Source of the DNA: Parcubacteria group bacterium CG10_big_fil_rev_8_21_14_0_10_36_14 | GTDB lineage: Bacteria > Patescibacteriota > Patescibacteriia > GCA-002772895 | Length of the DNA stretch: 51,355 nucleotides | Assembly (NCBI GenBank): GCA_002772895.1 | Contig: PFCS01000042.1 | Span: forward strand, 51,538 to 102,892 | Reading direction: 5' to 3' | Shown here: positions 26,884-35,644 of the stretch, piece by piece | How positions within the stretch are numbered: position 1 is the stretch's first letter | Layout of the letters: every line of letters begins with the position of its first letter | Made by a program: the position numbers and the translations under genes | The notes under the pieces: model-generated | What the model was told of the DNA's origin: nothing | Database searches by the model: none | The model's input: the letters and a program-made list of their open reading frames with translations, nothing else

Positions 26884-27682
26884 AGAAAAAATATTTATTA
26901 TTTGTTGCACACTTTTATTTATCAGCGATTTTTCTGTAGAAGATATTTTTATACGCCAAAAAAGCAGGGCGGTCTTTTGCGATGTCGGGCAAGGCGACGG
27001 GATTTTTATAAATTTGAAGGACGGAGTACAGATATTGGTTGATGGCGGACCGGATAATAAATTTGTTGGATGTGTCGGCAATAATTTGCCCTATTTTGAC
27101 CACAGAATAGAATATATGATTATTAGCCATCCGGACAAAGACCATTTTGTCGGCGCAGTTGAAATTTTGAGAAGATATGACGTGGGCAAGGTTTTTATAA
27201 GTGGCGATAGTTCGGATATTTCGGAATATCAAGAATTTTTGCGCTTAGCTAAAAATAAATTGGAAGTTGCCACCAAAGATTCTGACATTAATTTTGAAAA
27301 TGGAAAAATTGATTTTATGCATCTAGGAGGATACAAAGATAGTAATGATAGTTCTTTGATATTCAAATTGATTTATAATGGAAAATCAATTCTTTTTACC
27401 GGCGATGCGCCAGTTAAGATTGAAGATGATTTAATAAATAGTAACGCTGATTTAAAGGCGGATATCCTGAAGGTTGGACACCACGGGAGCAAAAATTCAA
27501 CGAGTGAAGAATTTCTGCGCGCTATTTCGCCATTTTTGGCAATAATTAGTGTTGGCGAAAATAATTACGGACACCCATCATATCGGGTAATAAAGAATTT
27601 GGAAAATGCCGATATAAAATATAAACGTACAGACGAGGAGGGAGATATAGCGATACAATTGCCAATTATCAATGATAAATGA
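26873..27682 (+). CDS. ComEC-type metallo-beta-lactamase domain protein
   Basis: This 269-residue protein has an N-terminal hydrophobic segment (KIFIICCTLLFISDF) and then a ComEC-type MBL domain. It contains FCDVGQGDGIFINLKDG, VDGGPDN and the metal motif ISHPDKDHFVG (variant of HxHxDH), then LFTGDAP and VGHHGSKNSTSEEFL. It is the detached C-terminal half of ComEC and probably a nuclease or phosphodiesterase acting outside the membrane. The start overlaps the end of comEC by 11 nt. It ends with TGA, showing that UGA is a stop codon in this organism. Confidence 0.88.
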   Translation: MKNKEKIFIICCTLLFISDFSVEDIFIRQKSRAVFCDVGQGDGIFINLKDGVQILVDGGPDNKFVGCVGNNLPYFDHRIEYMIISHPDKDHFVGAVEILRRYDVGKVFISGDSSDISEYQEFLRLAKNKLEVATKDSDINFENGKIDFMHLGGYKDSNDSSLIFKLIYNGKSILFTGDAPVKIEDDLINSNADLKADILKVGHHGSKNSTSEEFLRAISPFLAIISVGENNYGHPSYRVIKNLENADIKYKRTDEEGDIAIQLPIINDK

Positions 27683-27708
27683 AGGTGTCACTATGCGACA
27701 AATTATTA

Positions 27709-27736
27709 TTGACAAAATATATGTTTCTGGTATAAG
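27709..27736 (+). promoter_or_regulatory. Promoter of the broken zinc-finger gene
   Basis: TTGACA (27709-27714), 16-nt spacer, TATAAG (27731-27736). It is followed by AGAGGAGGACGAA before ATG 27758. Confidence 0.65.
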
Positions 27737-27757
27737 CTTTTTGTAGAGGAGGACGAA

Positions 27758-28210
27758 ATGTCGAAGCAGATAGTTGCATAGAAATGTCAGATTTGTAGGC
27801 GCGTCTTTTTTACAGAAGAAGATGCGCAAAATTGTGAAAATAAGCATGCTAAATTTTTAAAAGTACATACTGACATAATGCAATTGTTTAATGATTTTTT
27901 TCCTGTTGTAGCTATAAGGAGATATTTTATATATGCATACGGAAGTTACTCTGATGAAAAAATAGTTATACTTGGTTATAGTTGTAATTATTTTGATTTT
28001 GCGAGAGGAGTATTAAACCTAAGTTTGAAAATGTTGATTAGAGATCGGGTTCATACATATGCATGCGAGTCGGCAATTGAGGTTCTGTGTGAAGACCCGC
28101 TTCAGACAGTTAGGGAGTTTGTAGCAGGCAAGAAAGATAAATTGAGATTTAAACATCCGGATAGAACGCATTCAAACGCCTACGATTGGCTTGCTCTGCC
28201 ATCAAAATAA
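27758..28210 (+). pseudogene. Small zinc-finger-containing protein with TAG at codon 8
   Basis: ATG 27758, behind the strong SD GAGGAGGACGAA, opens MSKQIVA and then meets TAG at 27779-27781. The same frame continues without a stop for about 142 codons: KCQICRRVFFTEEDAQNCEN-KH, then DIMQLFNDFFPVVAIRRYF and on to DWLALPSK. The segment C-x2-C-x13-C-x3-H is a C2H2-like zinc finger that begins right after the stop. Tyr (TAT/TAC) at codon 8 would be natural (YKCxxC). Restart could only occur at an internal codon such as ATG 27878, losing the finger. A nonsense mutation, readthrough or a consensus error remain possible. I do not recognise the C-terminal part. Confidence 0.75.
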
Positions 28211-28215
28211 TATAG

Positions 28216-28239
28216 CCGTCCAAATAAGGACGGTTTTTT
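28216..28239 (+). terminator. Terminator of the zinc-finger gene
   Basis: CCGTCC (28216-28221), loop AAATAA, GGACGG (28228-28233), then TTTTTT. The T-run merges with the -35 box of the next gene. Confidence 0.8.
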
Positions 28240-28265
28240 GATTTATATCTATATTCTGATAATAT
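28238..28265 (+). promoter_or_regulatory. Promoter of the site-2 protease gene
   Basis: TTGATT (28238-28243), 16-nt spacer, TAATAT (28260-28265), then AAGGAGG before ATG 28285. The leader is short but holds an SD. Confidence 0.6.
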
Positions 28266-28284
28266 GTTAATAAGGAGGTAAAAG

Positions 28285-29025
28285 ATGTGGAAACGAATTA
28301 AGGATATTGCTATAAAATATCCAAAGTTGACATCTCTCGTAACTTTTATTTTGTTCTTTTTATCAATAGAATATATTTTAAAGGGCGGGTGGCAATTGGC
28401 TCTTATTATTTCACTTTCTCTAGCAGTTCATGAGTATAGCCATGTGTTAGCAATGAAGATTTATAAGATTCCTGTAAAAGGCGTTATATTTATTCCTTTC
28501 TTAGGCGCTGTTGCCATTGGTGGAACAAAAGGGAAAATATGGACTAGGCAACAAGAATGTTTTATTGCTCTTGCGGGTCCAGTAATGGGGTATCTCACCG
28601 CGCTTCCTCTTTGGCTTTTGTGGAAGACGACAGATAATCTATTATATATCTATGGTATGGGGTTTGTTATTTTTCTTAATCTTTTCAATATGTTGCCAAT
28701 GAGTCCGTTAGATGGCGGGAGAGTCATAAAGTCACTTTTAATGAGTATCTCATGGAAGTATAGGAAAATCGGATTTTTTATTTGGGGAATTCTGGTTCTC
28801 GGTTCGCTACTATTATTTGCAAAGTTGTTCCTTAGAAGCAGTTACGGAATCATGATGATGGTTTTATTGGGATGGTTTGGGTTTCAGGAAATCAGATTTG
28901 AATGGCATTATTACAGAGCCGGGCAAATGATTAATTGGCCTCTTTCCAAAAAAGCTATTATCGGCTTCTTGTTTGCCTATCTGGTGCTTGCCAGCTGGCC
29001 ATTTTTGCTCATTGTTTATCTTTAG
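28285..29025 (+). CDS. Site-2 protease family (M50) intramembrane metalloprotease
   Basis: This 246-residue polytopic protein has the zinc motif HEYSH in LSLAVHEYSHVLAMKIYK and the distal Asp motif in MLPMSPLDGGRVIKSL. Six or so hydrophobic segments span the chain, and there is no PDZ or CBS domain. It belongs to the small M50 group that cleaves membrane proteins within the bilayer, often to release regulators. The substrate is unknown. Strong SD AAGGAGGT, own promoter and own terminator make it monocistronic. Confidence 0.9.
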   Translation: MWKRIKDIAIKYPKLTSLVTFILFFLSIEYILKGGWQLALIISLSLAVHEYSHVLAMKIYKIPVKGVIFIPFLGAVAIGGTKGKIWTRQQECFIALAGPVMGYLTALPLWLLWKTTDNLLYIYGMGFVIFLNLFNMLPMSPLDGGRVIKSLLMSISWKYRKIGFFIWGILVLGSLLLFAKLFLRSSYGIMMMVLLGWFGFQEIRFEWHYYRAGQMINWPLSKKAIIGFLFAYLVLASWPFLLIVYL

Positions 29026-29031
29026 AAATCA

Positions 29032-29084
29032 AACCCCGCACCGTTCTTCGTTAAAATTACGAAGGATAAACTGTGGGGTTTTTG
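29032..29084 (+). terminator. Two-part hairpin terminator
   Basis: An outer stem AACCCC (29032-29037) with GGGGTT (29075-29080) encloses an inner stem CTTCGT/ACGAAG. A T-run follows. Confidence 0.7.
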
Positions 29085-29141
29085 CATTTTTTTATAAATG
29101 TGGTAATATTTGTTATATATTTATAATTAAATTAATAAAGT

Positions 29142-29606
29142 ATGGAAAGAACATTAGTCATCGTAAAACCTGACGCGCTTCAGCGTAATTTAATGGGGGA
29201 GATATTTGGACGTTTTGAGAGAAAGGGTTTAAAGGTTGTTGGACTAAAGATGATGCAATTAGAAGATTTAATGCTTGACGAGCACTATTCACATCACAAA
29301 GATAAGCCATTTTTTGATGGTCTTAAAAAGTTTATGAAGAGTGCACCGGTCGTAGTTGCGGTCTTGGAAGGATTGGAAGCGATAAGCGCAGTTCGTCTTA
29401 TTGTTGGACCAACAAAAGGCAGAGCTGCTGATGCCGGAAGTATTAGGGGCGACCTTGGAATGAGTGGACAAGCAAACCTTGTTCATGCGTCAGACAGTTT
29501 GGAAAATGCGGAAGCAGAAGTTAAGAGATTTTTTAAGGACGAAGAATTATTTGAATATACAAAGGGTGATTGGGAATGGGTATATGGAGAGGAAGAAAGA
29601 GAATAG
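29142..29606 (+). CDS. ndk: Nucleoside diphosphate kinase
   Basis: This 154-residue protein transfers phosphate from ATP to NDPs. The start MERTLVIVKPDALQRNLMGE and KMMQLEDLMLDEHYSHHKDKPFF are typical. The phospho-His lies in ANLVHASDSLENAEAEV, where the family usually has HGSDS (a Gly to Ala change). No SD is seen. A TATAAT at 29122-29127 implies a leader of only a few nt. It is convergent with rplS across a shared terminator. Confidence 0.96.
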   Translation: MERTLVIVKPDALQRNLMGEIFGRFERKGLKVVGLKMMQLEDLMLDEHYSHHKDKPFFDGLKKFMKSAPVVVAVLEGLEAISAVRLIVGPTKGRAADAGSIRGDLGMSGQANLVHASDSLENAEAEVKRFFKDEELFEYTKGDWEWVYGEEERE

Positions 29607-29628
29607 TTATTAATTGCATTATACAAAA

Positions 29629-29656
29629 CAACCCGCCAAATTGGCGGGTTGTTTTT
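29629..29656. terminator. Bidirectional terminator between ndk and rplS
   Basis: CAACCCGCCAA (29629-29639) pairs with TTGGCGGGTTG (29641-29651). There is a T-run on the plus strand and A/T-rich sequence on the other side. Confidence 0.85.
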
Positions 29657-29664
29657 ATTAGTTT

Positions 29665-30234
29665 TTATTTAGAGACTTTTCTTTCTTTCAGTCTTTTCTT
29701 GTGGTCGCGTAAGTAATAAAGTTTGGCGCGTCTTACCTTTGCTTGTTTTACCGGTTCTATTTTTGCAATCGTTGGAAGATGTAATGGAAATATTTTTTCT
29801 ACACCGATGCTATCAGAAACTTTTCTTACAGTAATCGTTTTGCTTATTCCTTTATTTTTGATAGCGAGTATCATTCCTTCAAAAATTTGAATTCTTTCTT
29901 TTGCTTCTCCCTTTTTTCCAACTTCTTGAATTTTTTGATGAACCCTTACAGTCATGCCGGGTTTAAGATTTGAAAAATCTTTTAATACTTTATCTTCGGC
30001 ACCTTCGGTAGAAGATAGTTCTTCTGTTTTGTCCGAAATTTTTTCGGCTGTCTCCTCTAGGATTTTTTTTACTTCTGGCTCTACTTCTGTATTTGTAGTT
30101 TCTACAGATGGAGATTCGGCAGGAGCTTCTTCTGGTTTTGGTTCGTTAGGAGTCGAAACTACTGGTTTTGCTTCTGTTTCTTCGTGCTCTTTTTGTTTTT
30201 CGGCAGAGGAAGAGGTATTCTTTTCGTCAGTCAT
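29665..30234 (-). CDS. rplS: Ribosomal protein L19 with long acidic N-terminal extension
   Basis: The C-terminal ~105 residues are a normal L19: FSNLKPGMTVRVHQKI, RIQIFEGMILAIKNKG, GVEKIFPLHLPTIAKIE and the final RRAKLYYLRDHKKRLKE. Residues 1-85 form an extra low-complexity domain rich in Glu, Pro, Ser and Thr with no predicted fold. Total length is 189 against about 115. The in-frame ATG at the far end follows TATAAA-like sequence with no SD, and I see no better internal ATG before the L19 core. An acidic tail on a ribosomal protein at the subunit interface is unusual. Confidence 0.92.
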   Translation of the reverse strand: MTDEKNTSSSAEKQKEHEETEAKPVVSTPNEPKPEEAPAESPSVETTNTEVEPEVKKILEETAEKISDKTEELSSTEGAEDKVLKDFSNLKPGMTVRVHQKIQEVGKKGEAKERIQIFEGMILAIKNKGISKTITVRKVSDSIGVEKIFPLHLPTIAKIEPVKQAKVRRAKLYYLRDHKKRLKERKVSK

Positions 30235-30311
30235 ATGTTTAGATTTTATTTTTTAACTCTTTATATTTTGCCATATTTTATTAGTTTTGTCAAGAGTGGC
30301 CACGCTTTGGT

Positions 30312-33116
30312 TTATAGATATTGGCCTGTTATTGATTTTTTGCTTTGTTTTATCTCTTCAGGCGTGCCTTCCGCTATAATCTCTCCGCCCTTATCTCCAC
30401 CATCCGGGCCAATGTCAATAACCCAGTCCGCGCTTCTGATAACGTCTACATTATGCTCAATTATAACAACGGTATTTCCTTTATCAACTAATAGGTTTAA
30501 TACATTCAGTAATCTGCGAATATCTTCAAAGTGTAGTCCTGTCGTCGGCTCGTCTAAAATATAAAAAGTTTTACCCGTTTCTCGGCGCGAGAGTTCTGTT
30601 GCAAGTTTTACTCTCTGGGCTTCTCCACCGGAGAGTTTATTAGCAGGCTGACCTAGGCGCAAGTATCCCAATCCTACATCATAGAGGACAGAGAGTTTGT
30701 CGTATATTAATTGCTGGTCAGTAAAAAATTCTCTTGCTTCTTGTACGGACATTTCAAGAACATCTGCTATGGTTTTCCCTTTATAATGAATTTCCAAAGC
30801 TTCTTTATTATATCTTTTTCCATTACAATCTTTACACTCAATAAAAACATCAGGCAAGAATTGCATTTCTATTTTCATATATCCTTCACCGCCACACGTT
30901 TCGCATCTTCCGCCTCCTTTGACATTAAAAGAAAATTTTCCCGCATCATAACCTTTCATTTTTGCCTCCGGAACCTCTGTGAATAAATCGCGGATTGCCG
31001 TAAAGACACTGGTATAAGTCGCGGGATTGGAGCGTGGAGTTTTTCCAATAGGTGATTGGTCGATAGAAATAACTTTATCAATATTTTCGATTCCTTTAAT
31101 ACTTTTATGGCTTGCCGGTAAATCTTTACTTCTATAAAAATGGGCGGAAAGAGCTTTTGCTAATGTATCAATAACTAGCGTTGATTTTCCGGAGCCTGAT
31201 ACTCCTGTAACGCATATCAATTTACCCAAAGGAAATTTAGCGGTGACATTTTGAAGGTTATTTCCAGAAGCACCAAGAATAGAGAGGGTTTTTTTGTTTC
31301 CTAATCTGCGTTTTTCCGGAGCTTTTATTTTTTTGGTGCCGGTAAGACATCCTGCGGTAATAGATTTTTTATTTTTTTTAATTTCTAGAACTGTTCCCTC
31401 GGCAATAATTTCTCCGCCATATTCTCCAGCGCCCGGACCGATATCAACAACCCAGTCAGCAGATTTTATTGTGGTAATATCATGCTCAACAGTAATAACC
31501 GTATTGCCATTATCGCGCAATTTTTTTAAAGTAGCTAAAAGCTTACTTGTATCTCGTTCATGCAGTCCAACTGTTGGTTCGTCTAAAATATAGATTACTC
31601 CTGACAGGTCGGAACTGATTTGAGTGGAAAGGCGAACGCGTTGAGCTTCTCCACCGGAAAGCGTTGTAATTGATCGGTCAAGCATAAGATATCCAAGACC
31701 TACATCAATAAGATTTTGTAATCTAATTATTATTTCTTTAATTGCCAAATTAGATATCTTTTTTTGGTTTTCGTCTAAGTCGGCGCTAAGTTTTTTGAAA
31801 ACCGATACTGTTTTTTCAAGAGATAAGTTGACTAAGTCGGCGATGTTATATTTATCTATAGTGACCAAGAGCGCAACTGCGTTTAGACGTTTAGCAAGAC
31901 ATGTCGGGCAAGTCATTTTTCGCATATATCCTTCTATCTCTTTGCGCATATAGTCAGAATTGCTCTCTTTATATCTTTGCTCCAAGTTTTTAGATACGCC
32001 AGGAAATGTAGTTTTTTTATCATTTACTTCATACTCTTGTTCCCCGGTTCCCTCCATAATAATATCAACGGCTTTTTTTGATAATTCTGAAACTGGAACA
32101 TTAATACTAAAATTATATTTTTCTGCAACAGCCGCAATTAGCTTGCTGTAGTAGGCGCTATTACCAGAAATTCTTGTCCATGGCTTGATGGCTCCTTGCG
32201 CCAAAGTTAATTTTTTGTTCGGTATTGCTAAATCCACATCTACTACCTGTCGGATGCCAAGGCCTGTGCAGGCGGGGCATGCTCCATAAGGATTATTAAA
32301 CGAAAAGAAGCGTGGTTCTAATTCTTTTATAGTAAAATGGCACTTTGGACAACTTAGGTTTTCCGAAAGAATTATATTTTCATTTTTTTCTGGATTATAA
32401 ATACTTATTATTCCGTTTCCCCAATCAAGATACATTCTTATCATTTTCAAAAATTCTTCATCCTGGTAGTTAACGCTTTTATTCAGCTCCAAAATAACAG
32501 CTTCAAGATTATGTATTGTCCCTTGTGGTGCTTCTTCTTTTATAAAATCTTCAATCGGATAAAACTTGTCGTTGAAGCGAATTTCTTTTACACCGTTTTT
32601 CATCATTTCTCGAACTGTACGCTTATGGTCTTTTCTGTCTTTATGAAAAAGAGGAACCAAGAGTTTTATATTTTCTTTCTGCGCTATTTTTTTTATTTTA
32701 TGAGCAATATCAATAATTTCAAGTTGACCCAGAGGCTGACCATCATTTGGACAGTGTGGAGTTCCGATGCGCGCGAAAAGGAGACGCAAGTAATCATAAA
32801 TTTCTGTAATGGTTCCGACGGTTGAGCGAGGATTTGAAGAGATGCTTCGCTGATCGATGGCAATGGTAGGGGAGAGTCCTGTGATTTCGTCTACGTCGGG
32901 CTTGTCTTGTGTTTCCAAAAATTGCCGCGCATAAGATGAGAGCGATTCCATATATCTGCGCTGACCTTCGGCATAGATTGTATCAAAAGCTAAAGAAGAT
33001 TTTCCCGAACCCGAGAGTCCGGTTATCACGACAAACTTATTTTTTGGAAGTTTGACGTTAATATTTTTCAAATTATTAACTCGCGCGCCTTTGATGTTTA
33101 TGTATTCGTTTGGCAT
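30312..33116 (-). CDS. uvrA: UvrABC excinuclease subunit A
   Basis: This 934-residue ABC-type ATPase detects bulky DNA lesions. Both Walker A motifs are present ([18 protein letters not shown] and [19 protein letters not shown]). Two ABC signatures ([15 protein letters not shown] and [16 protein letters not shown]), the Zn-binding Cys pairs (CPKC...CPAC and [11 protein letters not shown]...CKDC) and Walker B segments with ILDEPT are also present. Length is normal. It is divergent from the repeat-protein gene. uvrB and uvrC are not in the window. Confidence 0.97.
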   Translation of the reverse strand: MPNEYINIKGARVNNLKNINVKLPKNKFVVITGLSGSGKSSLAFDTIYAEGQRRYMESLSSYARQFLETQDKPDVDEITGLSPTIAIDQRSISSNPRSTVGTITEIYDYLRLLFARIGTPHCPNDGQPLGQLEIIDIAHKIKKIAQKENIKLLVPLFHKDRKDHKRTVREMMKNGVKEIRFNDKFYPIEDFIKEEAPQGTIHNLEAVILELNKSVNYQDEEFLKMIRMYLDWGNGIISIYNPEKNENIILSENLSCPKCHFTIKELEPRFFSFNNPYGACPACTGLGIRQVVDVDLAIPNKKLTLAQGAIKPWTRISGNSAYYSKLIAAVAEKYNFSINVPVSELSKKAVDIIMEGTGEQEYEVNDKKTTFPGVSKNLEQRYKESNSDYMRKEIEGYMRKMTCPTCLAKRLNAVALLVTIDKYNIADLVNLSLEKTVSVFKKLSADLDENQKKISNLAIKEIIIRLQNLIDVGLGYLMLDRSITTLSGGEAQRVRLSTQISSDLSGVIYILDEPTVGLHERDTSKLLATLKKLRDNGNTVITVEHDITTIKSADWVVDIGPGAGEYGGEIIAEGTVLEIKKNKKSITAGCLTGTKKIKAPEKRRLGNKKTLSILGASGNNLQNVTAKFPLGKLICVTGVSGSGKSTLVIDTLAKALSAHFYRSKDLPASHKSIKGIENIDKVISIDQSPIGKTPRSNPATYTSVFTAIRDLFTEVPEAKMKGYDAGKFSFNVKGGGRCETCGGEGYMKIEMQFLPDVFIECKDCNGKRYNKEALEIHYKGKTIADVLEMSVQEAREFFTDQQLIYDKLSVLYDVGLGYLRLGQPANKLSGGEAQRVKLATELSRRETGKTFYILDEPTTGLHFEDIRRLLNVLNLLVDKGNTVVIIEHNVDVIRSADWVIDIGPDGGDKGGEIIAEGTPEEIKQSKKSITGQYL

Positions 33117-33211
33117 AAGTTTTTATAAAAAAAGGAAGTGCTTTCTTACTCCCATTAATATACTATATAATTGTCAATCGTGCAAGAGGGGCAGGATAAA
33201 TCGCGCTTCTC

Positions 33212-33240
33212 TTGACAAAAAGGCAAATTTATGCTATGCT
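33212..33240 (+). promoter_or_regulatory. Near-consensus promoter of the repeat/membrane protein
   Basis: TTGACA (33212-33217), 17-nt spacer, TATGCT (33235-33240). The -10 box lies inside the longest open frame, which proves that frame's first codons are not translated from this promoter. Confidence 0.8.
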
Positions 33241-33263
33241 ACGGCTTAATAAAGGAGAGCATG

Positions 33264-34001
33264 ATGCAAGGCGCAGAGCACTATACGGGTGATGGATTAT
33301 TAGGTAGGTCATACAGAGGCTCTGTTGGTCACACCGATCATTATTCTGCAAATGGCGGATGGCTTGGCAGCTCATATATCAAGCCTAATGGCCGTGTTGA
33401 CTACTATTCAGAAAATGGAGAAAGATTAGGGGGCTCTTTTACAAGAATTAATGGCGAGGCAACGTACTATGATGACAATGGTAAGTTGGCCGGTAGGTTA
33501 TATAAAAAAGCCGATGACTCTACTGAACATTGGTTTGCAAATGGCGGACGGCTTGGCAGGTCATATTACGGTAATAGCAGTTATTTCACAATGTTTGGAC
33601 ATAAGCAGAAAAAAGAAAAAATTCAGGATAATGTTTGCTCATTTGGCGTTGCCGATGGAGGCAGAGGCGATGGAGGCGCGGCTATAGATATGGAGTTGGG
33701 TTTTGTCGGTATGGCGGCGATAGTAATAGTCGCAGTTGGATTTTTGGTGGTTTATAGTGTTGCCCATGTTGCCATAGATGTATATAAGGGTACTATAGAA
33801 TTTTTGCAAGAGTGGGATAATGAGATAGAAAAAGAGTGTTACAAAAAAAGAAAAAATAATTTACGACACTATGATATGATAACAGGTGTCACGGATATGT
33901 CTGACATAGAGGAAGAGATATCAGAAGCTAAAAAATATAAGTATGTTACTTTTTTCTTTACTATTTTATTTTTTATTTTTCTCTCCAAGATATTTTTTTA
34001 A
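33264..34001 (+). CDS. MORN-like repeat protein with C-terminal membrane segments
   Basis: The protein has 245 aa when started at ATG 33264, 6 nt after AAAGGAG (an adjacent ATG at 33261 would leave only 3 nt). Residues 8-105 hold about four and a half imperfect ~22-residue repeats of the type YYSENGERLGGSFTRINGEA, with conserved NG-x-x-LG-x-S and paired aromatic residues. They resemble MORN-type repeats. There is no signal peptide. A Lys-rich linker follows, then a transmembrane helix (GMAAIVIVAVGFLVVYSVA), an acidic/basic helical stretch and a final hydrophobic helix (VTFFFTILFFIFLSKIFF). The repeats probably face the cytoplasm. I know no named family. Confidence 0.7.
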   Translation: MQGAEHYTGDGLLGRSYRGSVGHTDHYSANGGWLGSSYIKPNGRVDYYSENGERLGGSFTRINGEATYYDDNGKLAGRLYKKADDSTEHWFANGGRLGRSYYGNSSYFTMFGHKQKKEKIQDNVCSFGVADGGRGDGGAAIDMELGFVGMAAIVIVAVGFLVVYSVAHVAIDVYKGTIEFLQEWDNEIEKECYKKRKNNLRHYDMITGVTDMSDIEEEISEAKKYKYVTFFFTILFFIFLSKIFF

Positions 34002-34007
34002 AAAAGC

Positions 34008-34030
34008 TTCCAATTTATTGGAACCTTTTT
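34008..34030 (+). terminator. Weak terminator after the repeat protein
   Basis: TTCCAA (34008-34013), loop TTTA, TTGGAA (34018-34023), followed by CCTTTTT. Confidence 0.5.
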
Positions 34031-34071
34031 AAGATATCTCTATTCTTTATTGATTATATAAAGGATATGAC

Positions 34072-35604
34072 TTATGGTTGCTGTATTGCAGTATCTTTTC
34101 CTAAGCAAACACTGTCACTTTTAATGAGGGTTGCATAATAAGCTTTACAAAAATTTTCATTTGTTGAGCAAGGTACTGCAGAATAGTTTGCTCCAGTGGC
34201 AAACCATTTACTATCGTAGCTAAATGCACATATATAATTTGTTTTACATTGTTTTTCTCCTGATGAGCACTCTAGTTTTGCTATGTCGTTATCAGGACCA
34301 ACTCCGGTTATACAACAAAGTGCTCCTTCGCTTCCATTTGAGCATAGTCCGTTTTTTGTCACTTCACCCGTAGTCTTATCCTTTAATACTCCAATACATT
34401 CCCATTCACCAGGAACTGTACCAGCATTAGTGCAATCAATATTAGATCTACAAGAAGTACCTATTGAAACAGGATCTCCTGCGCAGCTACCAATATTTCC
34501 TAATTTTTCTTCTGATAGTTCCTTTCCCGTAGTGAGGTCTATACACTTTCCACTTATGCAATTAGAATTAAATGCGCATAATCCAAACGCCGGTATACTT
34601 TTTTTTGCTAGTTTCACACAGATGCCATTTGAAACAGATTTAGTTGCAGGACCTGAATCTCCCAAGCTACTTACTACCATATAAGCGCCTACGCCTGTAG
34701 CAGTATCTACAGGGTTGGCTATGACGAATTTACCTAACGTTTTAGCTATTGGTTTCAGTACATTCAAAGCGCCTCTTATAATATATTGCCCAGCAGAAGC
34801 AACGTTAGAGGCTCCAGCCACAGCTCCTCCGGTTACAGCAGTTGCGCTCCAAACAACAACCTTAGATGCTGCTATTATTTGTCCAGCTTCTCCCCCAACT
34901 TCCTCACATGTATCTCCAGTAAAACAATCACAATCATTACTACAGTTTGTTAAGGCAACTTTGCCTGTTTTTTGCGGAGAATCGGCAGGACAGTCTCCGT
35001 TTTTTGAATTTAGCACTGTTAGCACTGACCGCCTCACCATTTTTATTTCTGGAAGTTTTAGTTGGGTAAGTGCTGGGTTTATCGTATTTAATAAGAAATA
35101 TGAACCAAGCGTTAAGAAGAGTCCTACGATTGCGCCCAATATTCTTTCTTTTGCAGAATTGATAGCTCCGGGGTTTCCGCCTTTTGCAGAACTGATAGCT
35201 CTGGGGTTTCCGACTGATGTTAGGTATTGGAGCCCGCCTATCATAATCATAATTACAGCAACGATGCTGACGATAGAAACTAAATAAGTATAAATTCGCG
35301 GTATATAATCTAGTAGTCCCTTTACTTGTGTTCCGCCGATTGATACCTGAAGACTTACGGTTGGCGGAGGCGCGTAACAATAAGCTGTTGTTTTTCCATC
35401 AAAAGTGGTACATTCTTTTTTTGATGAAGCGGTTTCTGTCCAAATACCACTTTTTTGTTTACATAAGTCTTGTGGCCAGCATTGCATTGGCGGTTCTTTG
35501 GCTGTGTTACCGGTAGTCTGCGCGAAAACAAAAATTGGCAAGGCATAAACTCCTATTAATAATAGTAGGGTAAATAGGACAAAAATTTTTTTAAAAAAAG
35601 ACAT
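34072..35604 (-). CDS. Mbov_0395/VirB2-like pilin precursor with Cys-rich ectodomain
   Basis: This 510-residue exported protein has a signal peptide at residues 1-28 (FFKKIFVLFTLLLLIGVYALPIF). Residues ~100-170 hold the two-helix pilin-like unit common in CPR (YTYLVSIVSIVAVIMIMIGG; ILGAIVGLFLTLGSYFLLN) with the loop SVGNPRAISSAK. That loop is duplicated: a second GGNPGAINSAK follows directly. The long C-terminal part is Cys-rich (CPADSPQ, CSNDCDCFTG, CISGKCIDL, CSSGEKQCKTNYIC) and probably disulfide-bonded outside. It lies next to a DsbA-like gene (40 nt), which could oxidise it. The link to ComEC-type DNA uptake is inference. Confidence 0.8.
   Translation of the reverse strand: MSFFKKIFVLFTLLLLIGVYALPIFVFAQTTGNTAKEPPMQCWPQDLCKQKSGIWTETASSKKECTTFDGKTTAYCYAPPPTVSLQVSIGGTQVKGLLDYIPRIYTYLVSIVSIVAVIMIMIGGLQYLTSVGNPRAISSAKGGNPGAINSAKERILGAIVGLFLTLGSYFLLNTINPALTQLKLPEIKMVRRSVLTVLNSKNGDCPADSPQKTGKVALTNCSNDCDCFTGDTCEEVGGEAGQIIAASKVVVWSATAVTGGAVAGASNVASAGQYIIRGALNVLKPIAKTLGKFVIANPVDTATGVGAYMVVSSLGDSGPATKSVSNGICVKLAKKSIPAFGLCAFNSNCISGKCIDLTTGKELSEEKLGNIGSCAGDPVSIGTSCRSNIDCTNAGTVPGEWECIGVLKDKTTGEVTKNGLCSNGSEGALCCITGVGPDNDIAKLECSSGEKQCKTNYICAFSYDSKWFATGANYSAVPCSTNENFCKAYYATLIKSDSVCLGKDTAIQQP
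35148..35213. repeat. Tandem 33-nt duplication inside the pilin gene
   Basis: Positions 35148-35180 and 35181-35213 are head-to-tail copies differing at three positions, by eye. They duplicate 11 codons (GNPRAISSAK-type) in the loop between the two membrane helices without breaking the frame. Confidence 0.9.
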
Positions 35605-35644
35605 ATTATTTATATAACTAAATTATCAATAAAAGATATAGAAA

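Noticed and set aside
9003-27781. Stop-codon reassignment to explain the in-frame TAA and TAG
   Set aside because: TAA, TAG and TGA all end clearly complete genes here (e.g. TAG at 1144-1146 and 36502, TGA at 27680 and 46386), and long core genes show no internal stops.
33231-33263. Upstream start (ATG 33231) for the repeat protein
   Set aside because: It lies within the promoter spacer and -10 region (33218-33240); the SD points to ATG 33264.
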